Shown: one piece after another, positions 1 through 10,517 of the stretch
Numbering within the stretch: position 1 is the stretch's first letter
Layout: each line of letters begins with the position of its first letter
Source: Pisolithus tinctorius
Taxonomy: Eukaryota; Basidiomycota; Agaricomycetes; Boletales; Pisolithaceae
Reading direction: 5' to 3'
Assembly: GCA_024663395.1 (NCBI GenBank)
Contig: JANFAH010000041.1
Location: forward strand, 124,001-188,000
Length of the DNA: 64,000 bases
Position numbers and translations under genes: made by a program
Notes under the pieces: generated by a model
What the model was told of the DNA's origin: nothing
Databases searched by the model: none
Seen by the model: the letters and a program-made list of their open reading frames with translations, nothing else

Positions 1-58
1 GGCTGGCCGTTGATAGTTACTGCACGCCGTATTTATTTCACCCTCCTCAAGGTTCTAT

Positions 59-3000
59 ATGGCTGTTGAAGACACTGTGAAGCATTCTCATCATGATATA
101 ACTCCAACGCCTACACCATTCCAGAAGACGAACGGTACTGGAATGAGCCGTAATAAGCCCTCCGGAACAGGTATGTGTCATCATCTTGTCGTCCACGTGA
201 GTTTAGCTACGCGCCTGTTTTCTTGCTTCAAGAACAGACCAAGTTGACTCATTGCCTATATACTTGCACTTGGTTTTTGTCTGTTAAGCTCTTGGCGTTC
301 TGCCATTCGTTCGTTACAGTCATGGTCAGGCTTTGATTTTTCACCCTTCGTTTGGCGACTTTCTAGCAGGTGTCTGGGTATGCTACTTTCTGCCTGCTTT
401 CTAGACCCTTCTACCCGTATCTCACTCCTCACATTCGTTTAAAGGCGCAGGTCTCACTAACACCTTGTCTTCACCTCTTCTGCAGGTTTTTATGAATCTG
501 CACTCCCTTCGTACCCTTCTCCAACCTTCCCGCCATTCCACCCTGCGTTCATGTCATCTGATGGGTGCCCGCCGGACAAGTATGACAGATCACCGTCGGG
601 AGGAATGAGTCGCCGTGGCTCGTCCCAGCAGCAGCAACATGAGGTCTCTGCTGCCCCACCCTCCGTTCGGATGCAGAACCGGTTGCCCCAAACAACTCCG
701 GTGGCCCGTTGCTTTACGCAGTCTCCGGCTCGTGGTAATCTCACTCAGCAGGACTCCAACAACACCACCAATTTATCTGCACCGCTATCACGCAGTGCTG
801 TCGGGCCGTCTTCCGTTTTCTCTGCAAGTCCACCTCTAGCACAATCATATTCTTCACCTTCTCCCTATCCCCCCAGGACAGGCTTTGGCGGACCATTCAC
901 AATGTCCTCTCAGCATCCCCAACCTTATTCGAATCCACCGCACCAGCCATACGCGTTTACTCCTCACGGATACCACGCCCGTACAGGATTTGATGGTAGC
1001 CAATATCAGCAGAGTTACCTTCCTATGGTGCACCATCCCGTTCAGCCTTACTACCAGCCCCATTCTGCTCCTGAAGGTAGTCCTTACCCGCCGCCCCCCC
1101 ATACCTCCATATCGCCCCAGTCTGTACTTGGAAACTCCCGGTCGTCACATACTCCCCCATACAGCACTCAACACTATCAGCCTCTGCACTACGGAAGTCC
1201 ATCTAGCCCATTTCCGTACTCCCAGCATTTCCAGCCCGGCCCATACCAATGGTATTACATGGCCAGTGCCCCGTTTAGCGAGGGAATGCAAGTGCAGTAC
1301 CCCGGGCATCATCTCATGAGTTACCCGCCACATCAGCACCAGCACCATAGGCATGCCGAAGTGGAGGGGCTTCCCGGGCAATCTTCGGAACGTCCGTTAC
1401 CCGCGTCGCCCGTGCAACAGAGCTCCACAGCCGGAGCTCAAGGAAGGAAACCTACTTTCTCGCAGCCGGTGCCCATTCCCGTGCATTTGCCAGCTCCACC
1501 TGCGGTACCATCAGCGCCACCCTCTACCGTTCCAAGTTCGCCCACTGCCAGTACTCGCAGTGAGAAGGGAAGCGTAGCGCTTGGAGGACCCCCGCCACGC
1601 GCACAAACTGAGCGTCCCGCCATTCGTCGTCCTTATCACCCAAATCCGCCTTCTAACCGATCAGAATGGGTCATGTGGATTGGTAACGTCCCAGGGGATA
1701 CGACTCATGACGAGCTTTGGCGATTCCTCAAACGTCCTTTGTCTCCGAAGCCTGGAGAGAAAGAAACCACAGAGGTCGCATGCAACGGGGTAACATCCAT
1801 TTTCCTCATTTCTCGATCAAACTGTGCGTTCGTGAACTTTGACACAGGAGAGAATCTGCAGCGTGCTATCACGAAGTTCAACGGACAGCAGTTGCGCCCT
1901 CAAGACAGAAGGTGCCCTCGCTTGGTATGTAGGGCACGTCGGAGAGAGGATGATCTGCGTGCTGGTGTCGGAGGACAGCGTGGGATGGGTGTGCACACAG
2001 AGTATATCAGGAAGCTGCGTCAGAAAGAGCGCGAAGAGGCAAAGGACCAGCCGTCATCATCGACGGAGGATAACAACTCCATCGTATCTGATGCAGCGAG
2101 TGAGATATCGGTCCAATCCCAAGTGCCGCCTGCGCCAAGTGATGAGGACACAACAAAGGCGAAGTCGTCTACCGCCAAGGCTCGCTCGGTCAGTTCGTAC
2201 GCATCGACGAATTCGAGTTTCCTGGCTCGCTACTTTCCCAAGCGGTTCTTCATACTGAAGTCTTTAACTCAGGTACGTGAGACATTGACAGCTTGCACCG
2301 GACGATATGGGATTACTTAATCGAGGTTTTCGACAGTACGATTTGGACTTGAGTGTAGAACGAGGGCTTTGGGCAACGCAGAAACACAATGAGGTGGTCT
2401 TGGATCAGGCGTACCGTACGAGCAAGGATGTTATTCTTATCTTTGGCGTGAACAAGAGCGGAGAATTTTACGGGTATGCACGGTACGTCGATTTCGAAAA
2501 TTCGATTGCCGCCAATCGTGCCTGGTCTGACACGTTGCGATTAATTGCAGCATGGCCAGCCGAATACTACGTGGCGAAAGCAACGTCTCGTGGGCCTCCC
2601 GCTCTGACGCATCCCCTTATTCCATATCGCAGAATCGCAAACAGTCGCAGACAACTGGCGAACCTCCAGGGAGTCCCACTGCGTCGACATATTCGAGGGA
2701 AAACTCGGCCAACTATTTTAGCCCATCGGAGCATCGCCTGGTCGAGGAGTCGCCCTTGCCGATTTCGTCCCTGGAATGGGATCGCATCGGTGCGAAGTCA
2801 CCGGCTGGGGAAGAGCGTGCACAGCAAGGACTGCAGTCGGCGCCTGCAAGATTCGGACCATCACCCCCACTAGAATTCTCCCCCGCAGTCCCCACAAAGA
2901 CGTTCAGTTTGGCCGAGGGGAGCAAAGCACGCCGTGCTCCTCCGCTCTGGTCTAAAATTTCACCTTCTGTTGCTGCGAGCATTCCTGCCAAGGCCGACAT

Positions 3001-3460
3001 CGTGCTTGATAGGAGTGCGCCCGCGAAGGCGGTAAGGAATACGCTGAACGCCGATGAGTCCTCCCTGCTCCAGGCTGTGCAGGAAGAAAATCTCACTGAG
3101 AATGCTGTTGGAGATGACGATGCTCCCGAGCCGGCTCGGTTTCCTAAAGGGGCGGCTACCGAGGGACACGATGCTACTGATAGCTGGGGTCAAACGTTCA
3201 GGGTCGAATGGCTATGCACGCAACCTCTCTCCTTTCAAAAGACGCGGCAGCTGCGAAACCCCTGGAATCACGACCGGGAAATCAAGGTCTCACGAGATGG
3301 CACTGAGCTCGAACCGAGTGTTGGACAACAACTGATCGACGAGTGGGCGACCCTCGCGGCTACACCGGAAGAGAGTCGCGTTCATGGTGCGCCCAAGCGG
3401 TCTGGGAAGTCAACTGTCGCCCCTCCGATGGCCACGGATGGGCCTTCTACAAAAGGCTAA
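59..3460 (+). CDS. RRM + YTH domain m6A-RNA reader
   Basis: Probable reader of N6-methyladenosine in RNA. I join exons 59-170, 486-2272, 2337-2482 and 2551-3460 (introns GTATGT, GTACGT, GTACGT to AG), giving exactly 984 residues. Residues about 60-425 are low-complexity, rich in Pro/Ser/Gln/Tyr. An RRM follows at about 430-515 (WVMWIGNVPG, then NCAFVNF). The YTH domain starts near residue 622 (RFFILKS) and continues through GLWATQKHN, ILIFGVNKSGEFYGYARM and VSWASRSD, and ends with FRVEWLCTQPLSF, LRNPWNHDREIKVSRDGTEL near residues 897-945. The cage tryptophan positions in GLWAT and VSWAS are present. Between VSWAS and FRVEW lies a Ser/Pro-rich insert of about 200 residues where animal YTH domains have about 20. 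The start at 59 is chosen because exon 1 splices in frame to the long exon; 551 is a fallback start. Family call is firm; target RNAs are unknown. Confidence 0.9.
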
Positions 3461-4636
3461 GAACCAGTGCCATCACGACCTGAAAATTGAAATGCAACCT
3501 TCCCCTTTCTCTCATTTTATCATCCACCATACTTGGTCGGTATGGAACTGTCTTAGAACGATCGCATTCTCCTAAAGGGTAAAACACGACATATGGATTC
3601 TCTAGGTTATACACACGGCTTTCCAACCATTCACGCTCCTTTTCACGCCATCCATTTCTCTCTCCCATCATTCCTCCATCTCAAGACAGGGCACTTGACA
3701 TTCACGAAACCAAGAGCTGTTTTTTTAGGGTTTTTTTTTTCCTCCCCGGCCTCCATCTACCCGGGCCCCTCATGCTGTCAGTTATTTTGGGTTAGGTTTT
3801 TAGATATTGGTCTTGCTACCAAAGTCGTCCCACTGGTCCTCCTTCCCTCACGATTCTGGCTTTTGGGATATAGTCTTTTTGTAGCATTAGGGTACCCAGT
3901 CATACACGTAACGACGGCACTGCCAACGACGCTATCGGTTTGATAATTGATGTGCTTCTTGGATTCCATCAGTCTTGAATTTCTTGGCAGAACGAGGCTG
4001 ATTGAAAGGGGTTTAGATTGTTGACATTCCGCAAGATCCATTAGGTATACTTGCGACGTCCTAATAATGTCAAACTACGGGACAGTGGTGAGTATAGTCA
4101 TGTGAGTGGGACAAGATGTAAGTTACGAGTGCGCAAGAATCCTGGCTCTGGAGTTGGAACGTAGGATCCGAGAAGAGTGTGGCAAAGTGGTACGTATCCC
4201 TTGAAGGGGAGGCTAATGTAACTTATCCCAGCGAGTTATCCATCCATCCCAGACCAAGCTTTGGCCATGGGCTGCCTGACAAGGCGGCTAGTGGTGGATT
4301 TGGTATTCTTAAACGGGCCCCCGCTTTGAGCCCAACCTTGCGCCATTACTCGACAATCAGAGATACTTTTGCGTAGTCTGGAGACAGTCAGCCCCGTTAG
4401 CCCTGCAAACGCCAAAGACAACGGTTTTCGCGTGGCTCAGAACAGGACAGAACTCGGTGTGCGAGAAGCCGGCCCGGCGGTGAGCACGGAGGGCGGCGGA
4501 AGAAACTTTTTGTGGGTCGCATTAAGCGGTCCGCGTGTTCCCGCTCTCCACCGAGAACGGTCCACGAGCCACCTCCACCCCCAAACTCTGGCTTGATCTT
4601 GACTATCCAGCACCACGTCATCCGTCTCATAGTGCC
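3461..4636. other. Intergenic, no gene seen
   Basis: About 1.2 kb between the YTH gene and the DUF3605 gene, both on the plus strand. It should hold the 3' UTR of the first and the promoter of the second. It contains T-runs near 3720-3740. Short ORFs here show no family motif or sensible splice partner. Confidence 0.5.
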
Positions 4637-5697
4637 ATGGCCATCGAGGCTAACCCCAAGCAGGATTCGGACTCACACAGCTGTAATAGGACTGGTTACG
4701 GTCCACCAACGAGGCAGGAGCTTCTAGAACACTATCCGGCGCGATTCACATGGCCGCAGTTAAAGGCATTCATTAATTCTGGGTGTGTCCTCTTATGACA
4801 GTCTTACTGCCGTTATTAAGAACCATGAAGAGATCTAGGCCTTCTCAAGCGCGACAAAGCTTTGCAACACAGGTACAATGTCTGGTCAGCGGACATCAGG
4901 AAGAGGCATGGTTCGACTGGTAGGTAACATTCGCATACCAATGGGGAAAATGAGTGGTGCGAAGGCGACAGTCAACTATCTCCTGGATTACCGCCTGCAG
5001 TGGGGCAAACCAGACACACTTTCCCTCCTTCCTTCGGAACTCGAGGAATGCGAGGAAACTACGACGACTAGCTCAGAAGTGTCCGGCGTCGTGCCCCAAT
5101 ACTTCACGGCTGACTTGCCATTCAACTCTGGTCTGATCTACATTATGCAAAATGATTGGCCTTATTCAGGTACTCTTGCTGGACACTTACTGGGTGATCC
5201 GCTCACGTTACCTCGCCCTCAGTACCCCTTGAAATTGAACATACAGTTATCTGGTCACGCGTACCTATTTTTCATCCCTCATTAATTCACAGTGCCATCG
5301 AGGCTCGAATCCAACAAGATGGCGTGTGGGGCTTTACAGGCTCCAACACTCCCATCGAGGATCTTCCTTCACTCGAATCATGCTTGCTAGCTTTGGCTGA
5401 CTGGGGCGTAACTATGGAGAGCGTGATTCGTAGCCCGAAAGGTAGCTATGAAGAAGAGGAGATGGTGCGCCAGGTGGGACAGGAGGTAGATGGTTTCGTG
5501 AAGCGGCGGTGGCAGGAGAGCAAGTGGGAAACCGCCTGGTTTGTCAACCCACCCGTAAGCTCGTTTTCTCGAGACTCTTTGCGGCATCGTTTTAATTTCT
5601 GCTTTCATAGAGGTTGCAAAGTATCCCTGGGTTGGCACATATTCACGTATTTGCACGGAAAAAATCTTCTTCAGAACTTGCGTCGTGGAACGCCTGA
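4637..5697 (+). CDS. DUF3605 family protein
   Basis: Basidiomycete DUF3605 protein of unknown function, 283 residues. Exons: 4637-4782, 4831-4919, 4972-5169, 5223-5554 and 5611-5697, with total length divisible by three. Family signatures in order are TRQELLEHYP, GDLGLLKRDKALQHRYNVW, YLLDYRLQWGKPDTLSLL, YIMQNDWPYSVPLEIEHTVI, IWSRVPIFHPSLI, ALADWGVTMESVIRSPKG, WETAWFVNPPRLQSIPGLAH and HIHVFAR. The conserved NDWPYS block is split by the third intron, and joining 5169 to 5223 restores it, which fixes that junction. No signal peptide or membrane segment is seen, so it is probably cytosolic. No reaction can be assigned. Confidence 0.88.
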
Positions 5698-6599
5698 AAT
5701 GGCTCTTGTCTTGATAATTCCAGAAGGTATGAGCGAATAGCCGTAACGTAGAGCGATCAGATCGGACACAAACGAAATAAAAGCATTTAAAAGATCAGTT
5801 GTCCCTACCGGCTGAACCATTTTGCAGAAAAGCCTGGTGACGTTCCATCGGAAATTCGATTCCACTCCTTCATGTCTTTTCATTCCGGGTGCAAATTACG
5901 TTGTTCTCCGGCTACATGACATATCGCTCGCCCACAGGAAGCACGGACTGCTGACCACGTAATACGTGGCCAAAGCCCTCGACGCCAGTTATCCAGCCGG
6001 GTGGTGTCACCTGCAAAGTTGCCTATAGCTGTTAACATTGGTCAAGGAACGGTACGTTTGAAACCATGCTCTCGCTGTGAACTGACCTACAGTAGCGGAA
6101 ATTTGAGACGAACTCAACTTTCAGTTTACGGACGCAGAGACTCGAAGCACCATGTACCATTGAGCGCAAGGATGGCAAAAATTCTTCACGGCCTAAAATT
6201 GACTACTGAAACGAGGCTCTATTACATGTGTATCATAAATTGCAGAATTGATTCACTGAATCAGTGAGGTGCTGTTTATTTCTCGATGGAGAGTGGTTGG
6301 TGGCATTCTGGGTTGACCAGATCATTTGGCTTACAGCCAAGGCGTCAACGACCACTCGGTACTCAGTGCTCACGCCGGGGGGCCTCAGGTCTGGGTTTGC
6401 GGACATTTTCCGGCATCCTGGCTGACATTTGTGAAGCTGAATGCTCAAAGATGCATATCCTAATTCATCATATCGTGTTGTGCAACAACAGATGAGAAGG
6501 TACAAACGACAAGACAAGAGACGGACCACCGATCTATCGTATCAACATTTGTCACGCCGTCGTGATGTACTCGCCCTGATATCACAACACTGTGACTAC
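5698..6599. other. Intergenic, no gene seen
   Basis: Region between the 3' ends of the convergent DUF3605 (+) and TPR-HET (-) genes. Short ORFs in all frames lack recognisable motifs. Confidence 0.5.
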
Positions 6600-9500
6600 C
6601 TATACAATATTGAATGTCCTGATTTTGCTTTGAAGGATGCTGGTCGAGTCTACGGGCTGAGCGGCGATAAGTGTGGAGGACGCAATCCTTTTGTACTCGT
6701 TGTGAGGCAGTTCAGTTAACAGAAGGGCGTTGAATGGTCGTCCCAGTGTTACGAGCAACTGTTCTGTAGCAGCGGCGTCTAGCTTGGCGGATCGACTAAG
6801 CGACTTCGAATGCAAAGGGCGAACAAGCTGCAGGGCAACAGTCGCACTTTCTGGCTCTCCTGGCGACCATGCCGTATTTTCAAGCTCTTCCGACAGTGTA
6901 ATCTCAAGTGGCTGCAAGCCGGATGCGTGGATTTCATACGTATAACTTGACGAGGACGGATCTGTGCGCTTCAGCAAGACCGTTGTGACACGATGGGAGA
7001 AACACGACAACGTGAGGCGGCGGTTCATGAATCGTGGTTGGGGAGACCGATACAGCTTTCGCAGTGCTTTGGATGATGTAGGCTGTCGACTCGCTGTCGA
7101 TGACTGCTCTTCCGCACCTGATGGTGGAACAGGCAACGTTTGGTACGAGGTGATGCGTGCCGGGAAACAACTATGAAACATCGATGCCTCCCCAACCCAG
7201 TCTAGAATTGAGATATCCCCAGACTGTGATATGACTTCTGCTAGGAGGCGACCCAGGGAGAATTCGGCAGATTCCCCATAGAGGACAGGTAGATGGAGAT
7301 TGAAAATGCCAAAAAGCGAATAGACAATGTCCTCAGGGCGAGTGGTACGACGTGACGATGCCCATTGAAGTCTCGAGCGTGCGTCCTCCATACCTGGCAT
7401 AAAGTCAGCTAGGAAATGAGACGCTATTCCGGTTGCCTTTGCAAGTTCTTCTAGTACAACACCGTTTGCTTTATGATTCGATGATTCGATGTTTTTGTAG
7501 AGCGACCAGGTTCGAGTGTAGAACAAAATGGTGCGGGGAGCCAGCAGTTCCTGAAGGGTCCACCCGCGTCTGAACCATTCGCTTGTAGCAAATGACGCAG
7601 TGTCCGGAACGTCGGCAAGATACACGATTGTTAAGGCAGACCTCCGATACCATCCAAACATTGATCCTATCGCCTCTTGCAACTCAGCGCTGCTATCTTT
7701 GTCTATGCAGCAAGTATCGCTCCACGCCCATAGGTAACCTTGCTTGAAAGCAGTAAGACAAAACTTCTGGAGCTTCTTCGCACCCCCACTCTGTGTCATG
7801 TCATATATTAAGCGACCTTGGATATCGCACAGTAATGGTTCACCTTCTCCCCAGCGGTGAGAAAACATGGCAAACCCGAAGTATCTCGAGATAACAGCAT
7901 GTATACGGCCAACTCGCTCCACGGGGTCGTATAACATAGCTGATGACAAGAGCTGGTTGTACTGCGGGCTACGCGTGAATTGCAATATCTGCGCATCCCG
8001 GTTACACAAAGTGCCTGTTTGCGTGTTCAGCAGTCTAGTCGGCACGACTTCGAGGGTCTCAGAAATGACATGTCGGATGACTTGGCTAACCTCATATTCC
8101 GTAGCGACCGATCGGATTGAAGATACCCTCGTAACCTGCGGGCTGATCTTCATTTGGAGATAGGTTGCAAGACAGTCCTTGGATACATCGTAACCTGGGT
8201 CTCCAGGAACAGATAGTTCCAGGGCTTTTTGTTCGAGTGAGATGGCTTCGTCCAAATCACCAACTATAGCTGTGTCATGAAACCTCTCTATTAAACATAG
8301 TGCAAGGTTATGAAGGTTCGAGGGGTGACTGGCATGTCCTGCTGGAGGGAGTTGCAGCACGTATCTGTACAACGTGATTGCTGCATTCAGGTCGGTAATT
8401 GCGTGTTGGTTTCGAAACCTGTCCATGAGGAGATGCCCAAGGCCACATAAATTGTCTACCGCTCGGCCAAGCATGACGGACTCGTTCGAGTGCGTCCCTT
8501 GAACGAGTCTCCGAGCGCGCGCTCTGATGAATACAGCAAGCTTTTCAACGGAGAAAGCATAACGACGGCGTTCTGGTAGTCGGAGCTCTAAAGCATACGT
8601 AGCAAGACAAATAGCTTCGTCCAAGTCGGCTAATGCAGCCAGTTTCCGAAACTTGTCGTGGAGACGTAGTGAGAGGACATGGAATACAGAGGCAGCGTTA
8701 GCGTTATTTGCTGGGCGGAGTACAGATGCGGCTCTGCGAACAAACATTACCCCGCCCAACCCGGGTATCAAAACTTGTCGTTGAAACATTGCCAAGAGGT
8801 CGCAACTGAGGTTATAAAGGGATACAGCACGATGGGGATCCCCTGGTGGACAAAGCTCTGGTACCATGTGTCCAAGTGCGACAGCCTCTTCTATGTCGGC
8901 GACTACCCCTTGATTGTCATATCTATCCGAGAGACAGAGAGCAAGCAAGTGGAAGGATGAAAAGTGATTAGGATGTCCAGAGGAATGGAGTTTTACTGCA
9001 CGGAGCAGCTCAATCGCCTCATCTAGGTCGTGAATTACAGATTGTTTCATGAACCTCTTCCGGAGGTCACGAGCAAGATCATAGAGAGATGTGCCACGAT
9101 TAGGATGGTCAGGTGGATAGAGCTCTAGTGCTGCACGTCCACATGTGACAGCTTCTTCCAAGTCAGCAACTACTCCCTGACTATCATATCTGTTCGAAAA
9201 ACAGAGAGCAAGCCCACGGAGCGAGAAAGGCTGCCAAGAATGGCCAGAGGGATGGAGTTCCAATGCTGCACGGTGCAGCTCAATTGCCTCATCTAGGTCG
9301 TGCATCATAGATTGTTTCACGAACCTCCTCCGGAGGTCATGGGCAAGATAGTCGAGAGATATGCCACGATTAGGATGGCCAGGTGGACAGAGCTCTAGTG
9401 CTGCACGTCCGAGTGCGATGGCTTCTTCCAAGTCAGCAACTACTCCCTGACTATCATATCTGTTTGAAAAACAGAGAGCAAGCCCATGGAGCGAGAAAGG

Positions 9501-10517
9501 CCGCCAAGGATGGCCAGAGGGATGGAGTTCCAATGCTGCACGGTGCAGCTCAAATGCCTCATCTAAATCATACATCATAGCTTGTTTCTCGAACCTCTTC
9601 CAAAGGTAAGAAGCAAGATTGTAGAGAACCATACCACGACCAGGACGGCCAGGTGGATAGAGCTTCAGCGCCGCACGCCCAAGTGTGATGGCTTCTTCCA
9701 AGTCGGTGACTACTCCCTGATTGTCATATCTGCTTGCAGAACACAGAGCAAGCCCATGGAGCGAAGAAGACCGTTCAGGATGTCCAGAGGGATGGAGTTT
9801 CAATGCTGCACGGTGCAGCTTAAATGCTTCATCTAGGTCGTGCATCGTAGATTGTTTCACAAACCTCTTCTGGAGGTCACGGGCGAGATTGTCGAGAGAT
9901 ACGCCACGATTAGGATGGCCAGGTGGACGGAGCTCTAGTGTTGCACGTCTGAGTGTGATGGCTTCTTCCAAGTCAGCAACTACTCCCTGATTATCATATC
10001 TGCTTGAAAAACAGAGAGCAAGTCCGCAGAGCGATCCAGACCGGTCAGGATGGCCAGAGGGATGGAGTTTCAACGCTGCACAATGCAGTTCAAACGCTTC
10101 GTCTAAGTCGCATGTCGTAGCTTGTTTCTTGTATCTCCGCCAAAGGCAAAAAGCGAGACTGTCGAGGGATGTGCCACGACCAGGGTGGCCAGATGGACGG
10201 AGCTCTAGCGTTGCACGTCCAAGTGAAACAGCTTCTTCCAAGTCAGCGACTACTCCCTGAATGGCATATCTGCTCGAAAGACAAACAACAAGCCCGTGGA
10301 GTGACAGAGACCGGTCAGGATGTCCAAATGGGCGAAGTTCCAATGCTGCATTGTGTAATGTGATTGCCTCGTCCACATCGTCAACTTTCCCCTCTGTCTG
10401 GAATCTCTCGTAGAGGGCCGTTGCTAGGTCGCTGAGGGTAACATCCCGGCCATCGTGTCCCGGAGGACAGCCATCCAACTCTGCTCGCTTGCGGGAAACC
10501 TCGTCAGTTGAATTCAT
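6600..10517 (-). CDS. TPR-repeat HET domain protein
   Basis: Uninterrupted 1305-residue ORF, unusual here because its neighbours are split by many introns. Residues about 20-800 are tetratricopeptide-like repeats of about 45 residues (for example DLDEAIELHRAALELHPSGH). The HET domain lies at about 880-1045: FGFAMFSHRWGEGEP, WAWSDTCCIDKDSSAELQEAI, MFGWYRRSALTIVYLADV and WFRRGWTLQELLAPR. The usual downstream block RPEDIVYSLFGIF then LPVLYGE is near 1065-1085. HET domains mediate heterokaryon incompatibility cell death in ascomycetes and are widespread in basidiomycetes. The TPR array would be the sensing or scaffold part. No NB-ARC or NACHT module is seen between them. DNA repeats of exactly 270 bp underlie the array (see repeat entry). 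Activity in allorecognition is inference. Confidence 0.88.
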   Translation of the reverse strand: MNSTDEVSRKRAELDGCPPGHDGRDVTLSDLATALYERFQTEGKVDDVDEAITLHNAALELRPFGHPDRSLSLHGLVVCLSSRYAIQGVVADLEEAVSLGRATLELRPSGHPGRGTSLDSLAFCLWRRYKKQATTCDLDEAFELHCAALKLHPSGHPDRSGSLCGLALCFSSRYDNQGVVADLEEAITLRRATLELRPPGHPNRGVSLDNLARDLQKRFVKQSTMHDLDEAFKLHRAALKLHPSGHPERSSSLHGLALCSASRYDNQGVVTDLEEAITLGRAALKLYPPGRPGRGMVLYNLASYLWKRFEKQAMMYDLDEAFELHRAALELHPSGHPWRPFSLHGLALCFSNRYDSQGVVADLEEAIALGRAALELCPPGHPNRGISLDYLAHDLRRRFVKQSMMHDLDEAIELHRAALELHPSGHSWQPFSLRGLALCFSNRYDSQGVVADLEEAVTCGRAALELYPPDHPNRGTSLYDLARDLRKRFMKQSVIHDLDEAIELLRAVKLHSSGHPNHFSSFHLLALCLSDRYDNQGVVADIEEAVALGHMVPELCPPGDPHRAVSLYNLSCDLLAMFQRQVLIPGLGGVMFVRRAASVLRPANNANAASVFHVLSLRLHDKFRKLAALADLDEAICLATYALELRLPERRRYAFSVEKLAVFIRARARRLVQGTHSNESVMLGRAVDNLCGLGHLLMDRFRNQHAITDLNAAITLYRYVLQLPPAGHASHPSNLHNLALCLIERFHDTAIVGDLDEAISLEQKALELSVPGDPGYDVSKDCLATYLQMKISPQVTRVSSIRSVATEYEVSQVIRHVISETLEVVPTRLLNTQTGTLCNRDAQILQFTRSPQYNQLLSSAMLYDPVERVGRIHAVISRYFGFAMFSHRWGEGEPLLCDIQGRLIYDMTQSGGAKKLQKFCLTAFKQGYLWAWSDTCCIDKDSSAELQEAIGSMFGWYRRSALTIVYLADVPDTASFATSEWFRRGWTLQELLAPRTILFYTRTWSLYKNIESSNHKANGVVLEELAKATGIASHFLADFMPGMEDARSRLQWASSRRTTRPEDIVYSLFGIFNLHLPVLYGESAEFSLGRLLAEVISQSGDISILDWVGEASMFHSCFPARITSYQTLPVPPSGAEEQSSTASRQPTSSKALRKLYRSPQPRFMNRRLTLSCFSHRVTTVLLKRTDPSSSSYTYEIHASGLQPLEITLSEELENTAWSPGEPESATVALQLVRPLHSKSLSRSAKLDAAATEQLLVTLGRPFNALLLTELPHNEYKRIASSTLIAAQPVDSTSILQSKIRTFNIV
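9011..10370. repeat. 270-bp tandem coding repeats in TPR array
   Basis: The segment encoding (I/M)HDLDEA begins at matching positions 9011, 9281, 9551, 9821, 10091 and 10361, an exact 270-bp spacing. Each 270-bp unit encodes two 45-residue TPR-like repeats (DLDEA type, then DLEEA type). Blocks such as gatggccagagggatggagt recur almost unchanged. No indels have accumulated across five units, so amplification or gene conversion is recent or ongoing. Confidence 0.9.

Noticed and set aside
854..1381. Minus-strand ORFs opposite the YTH gene
   Set aside because: They are antisense shadows of the Pro/Ser/Tyr-rich coding region, which lacks stops on the other strand for compositional reasons.
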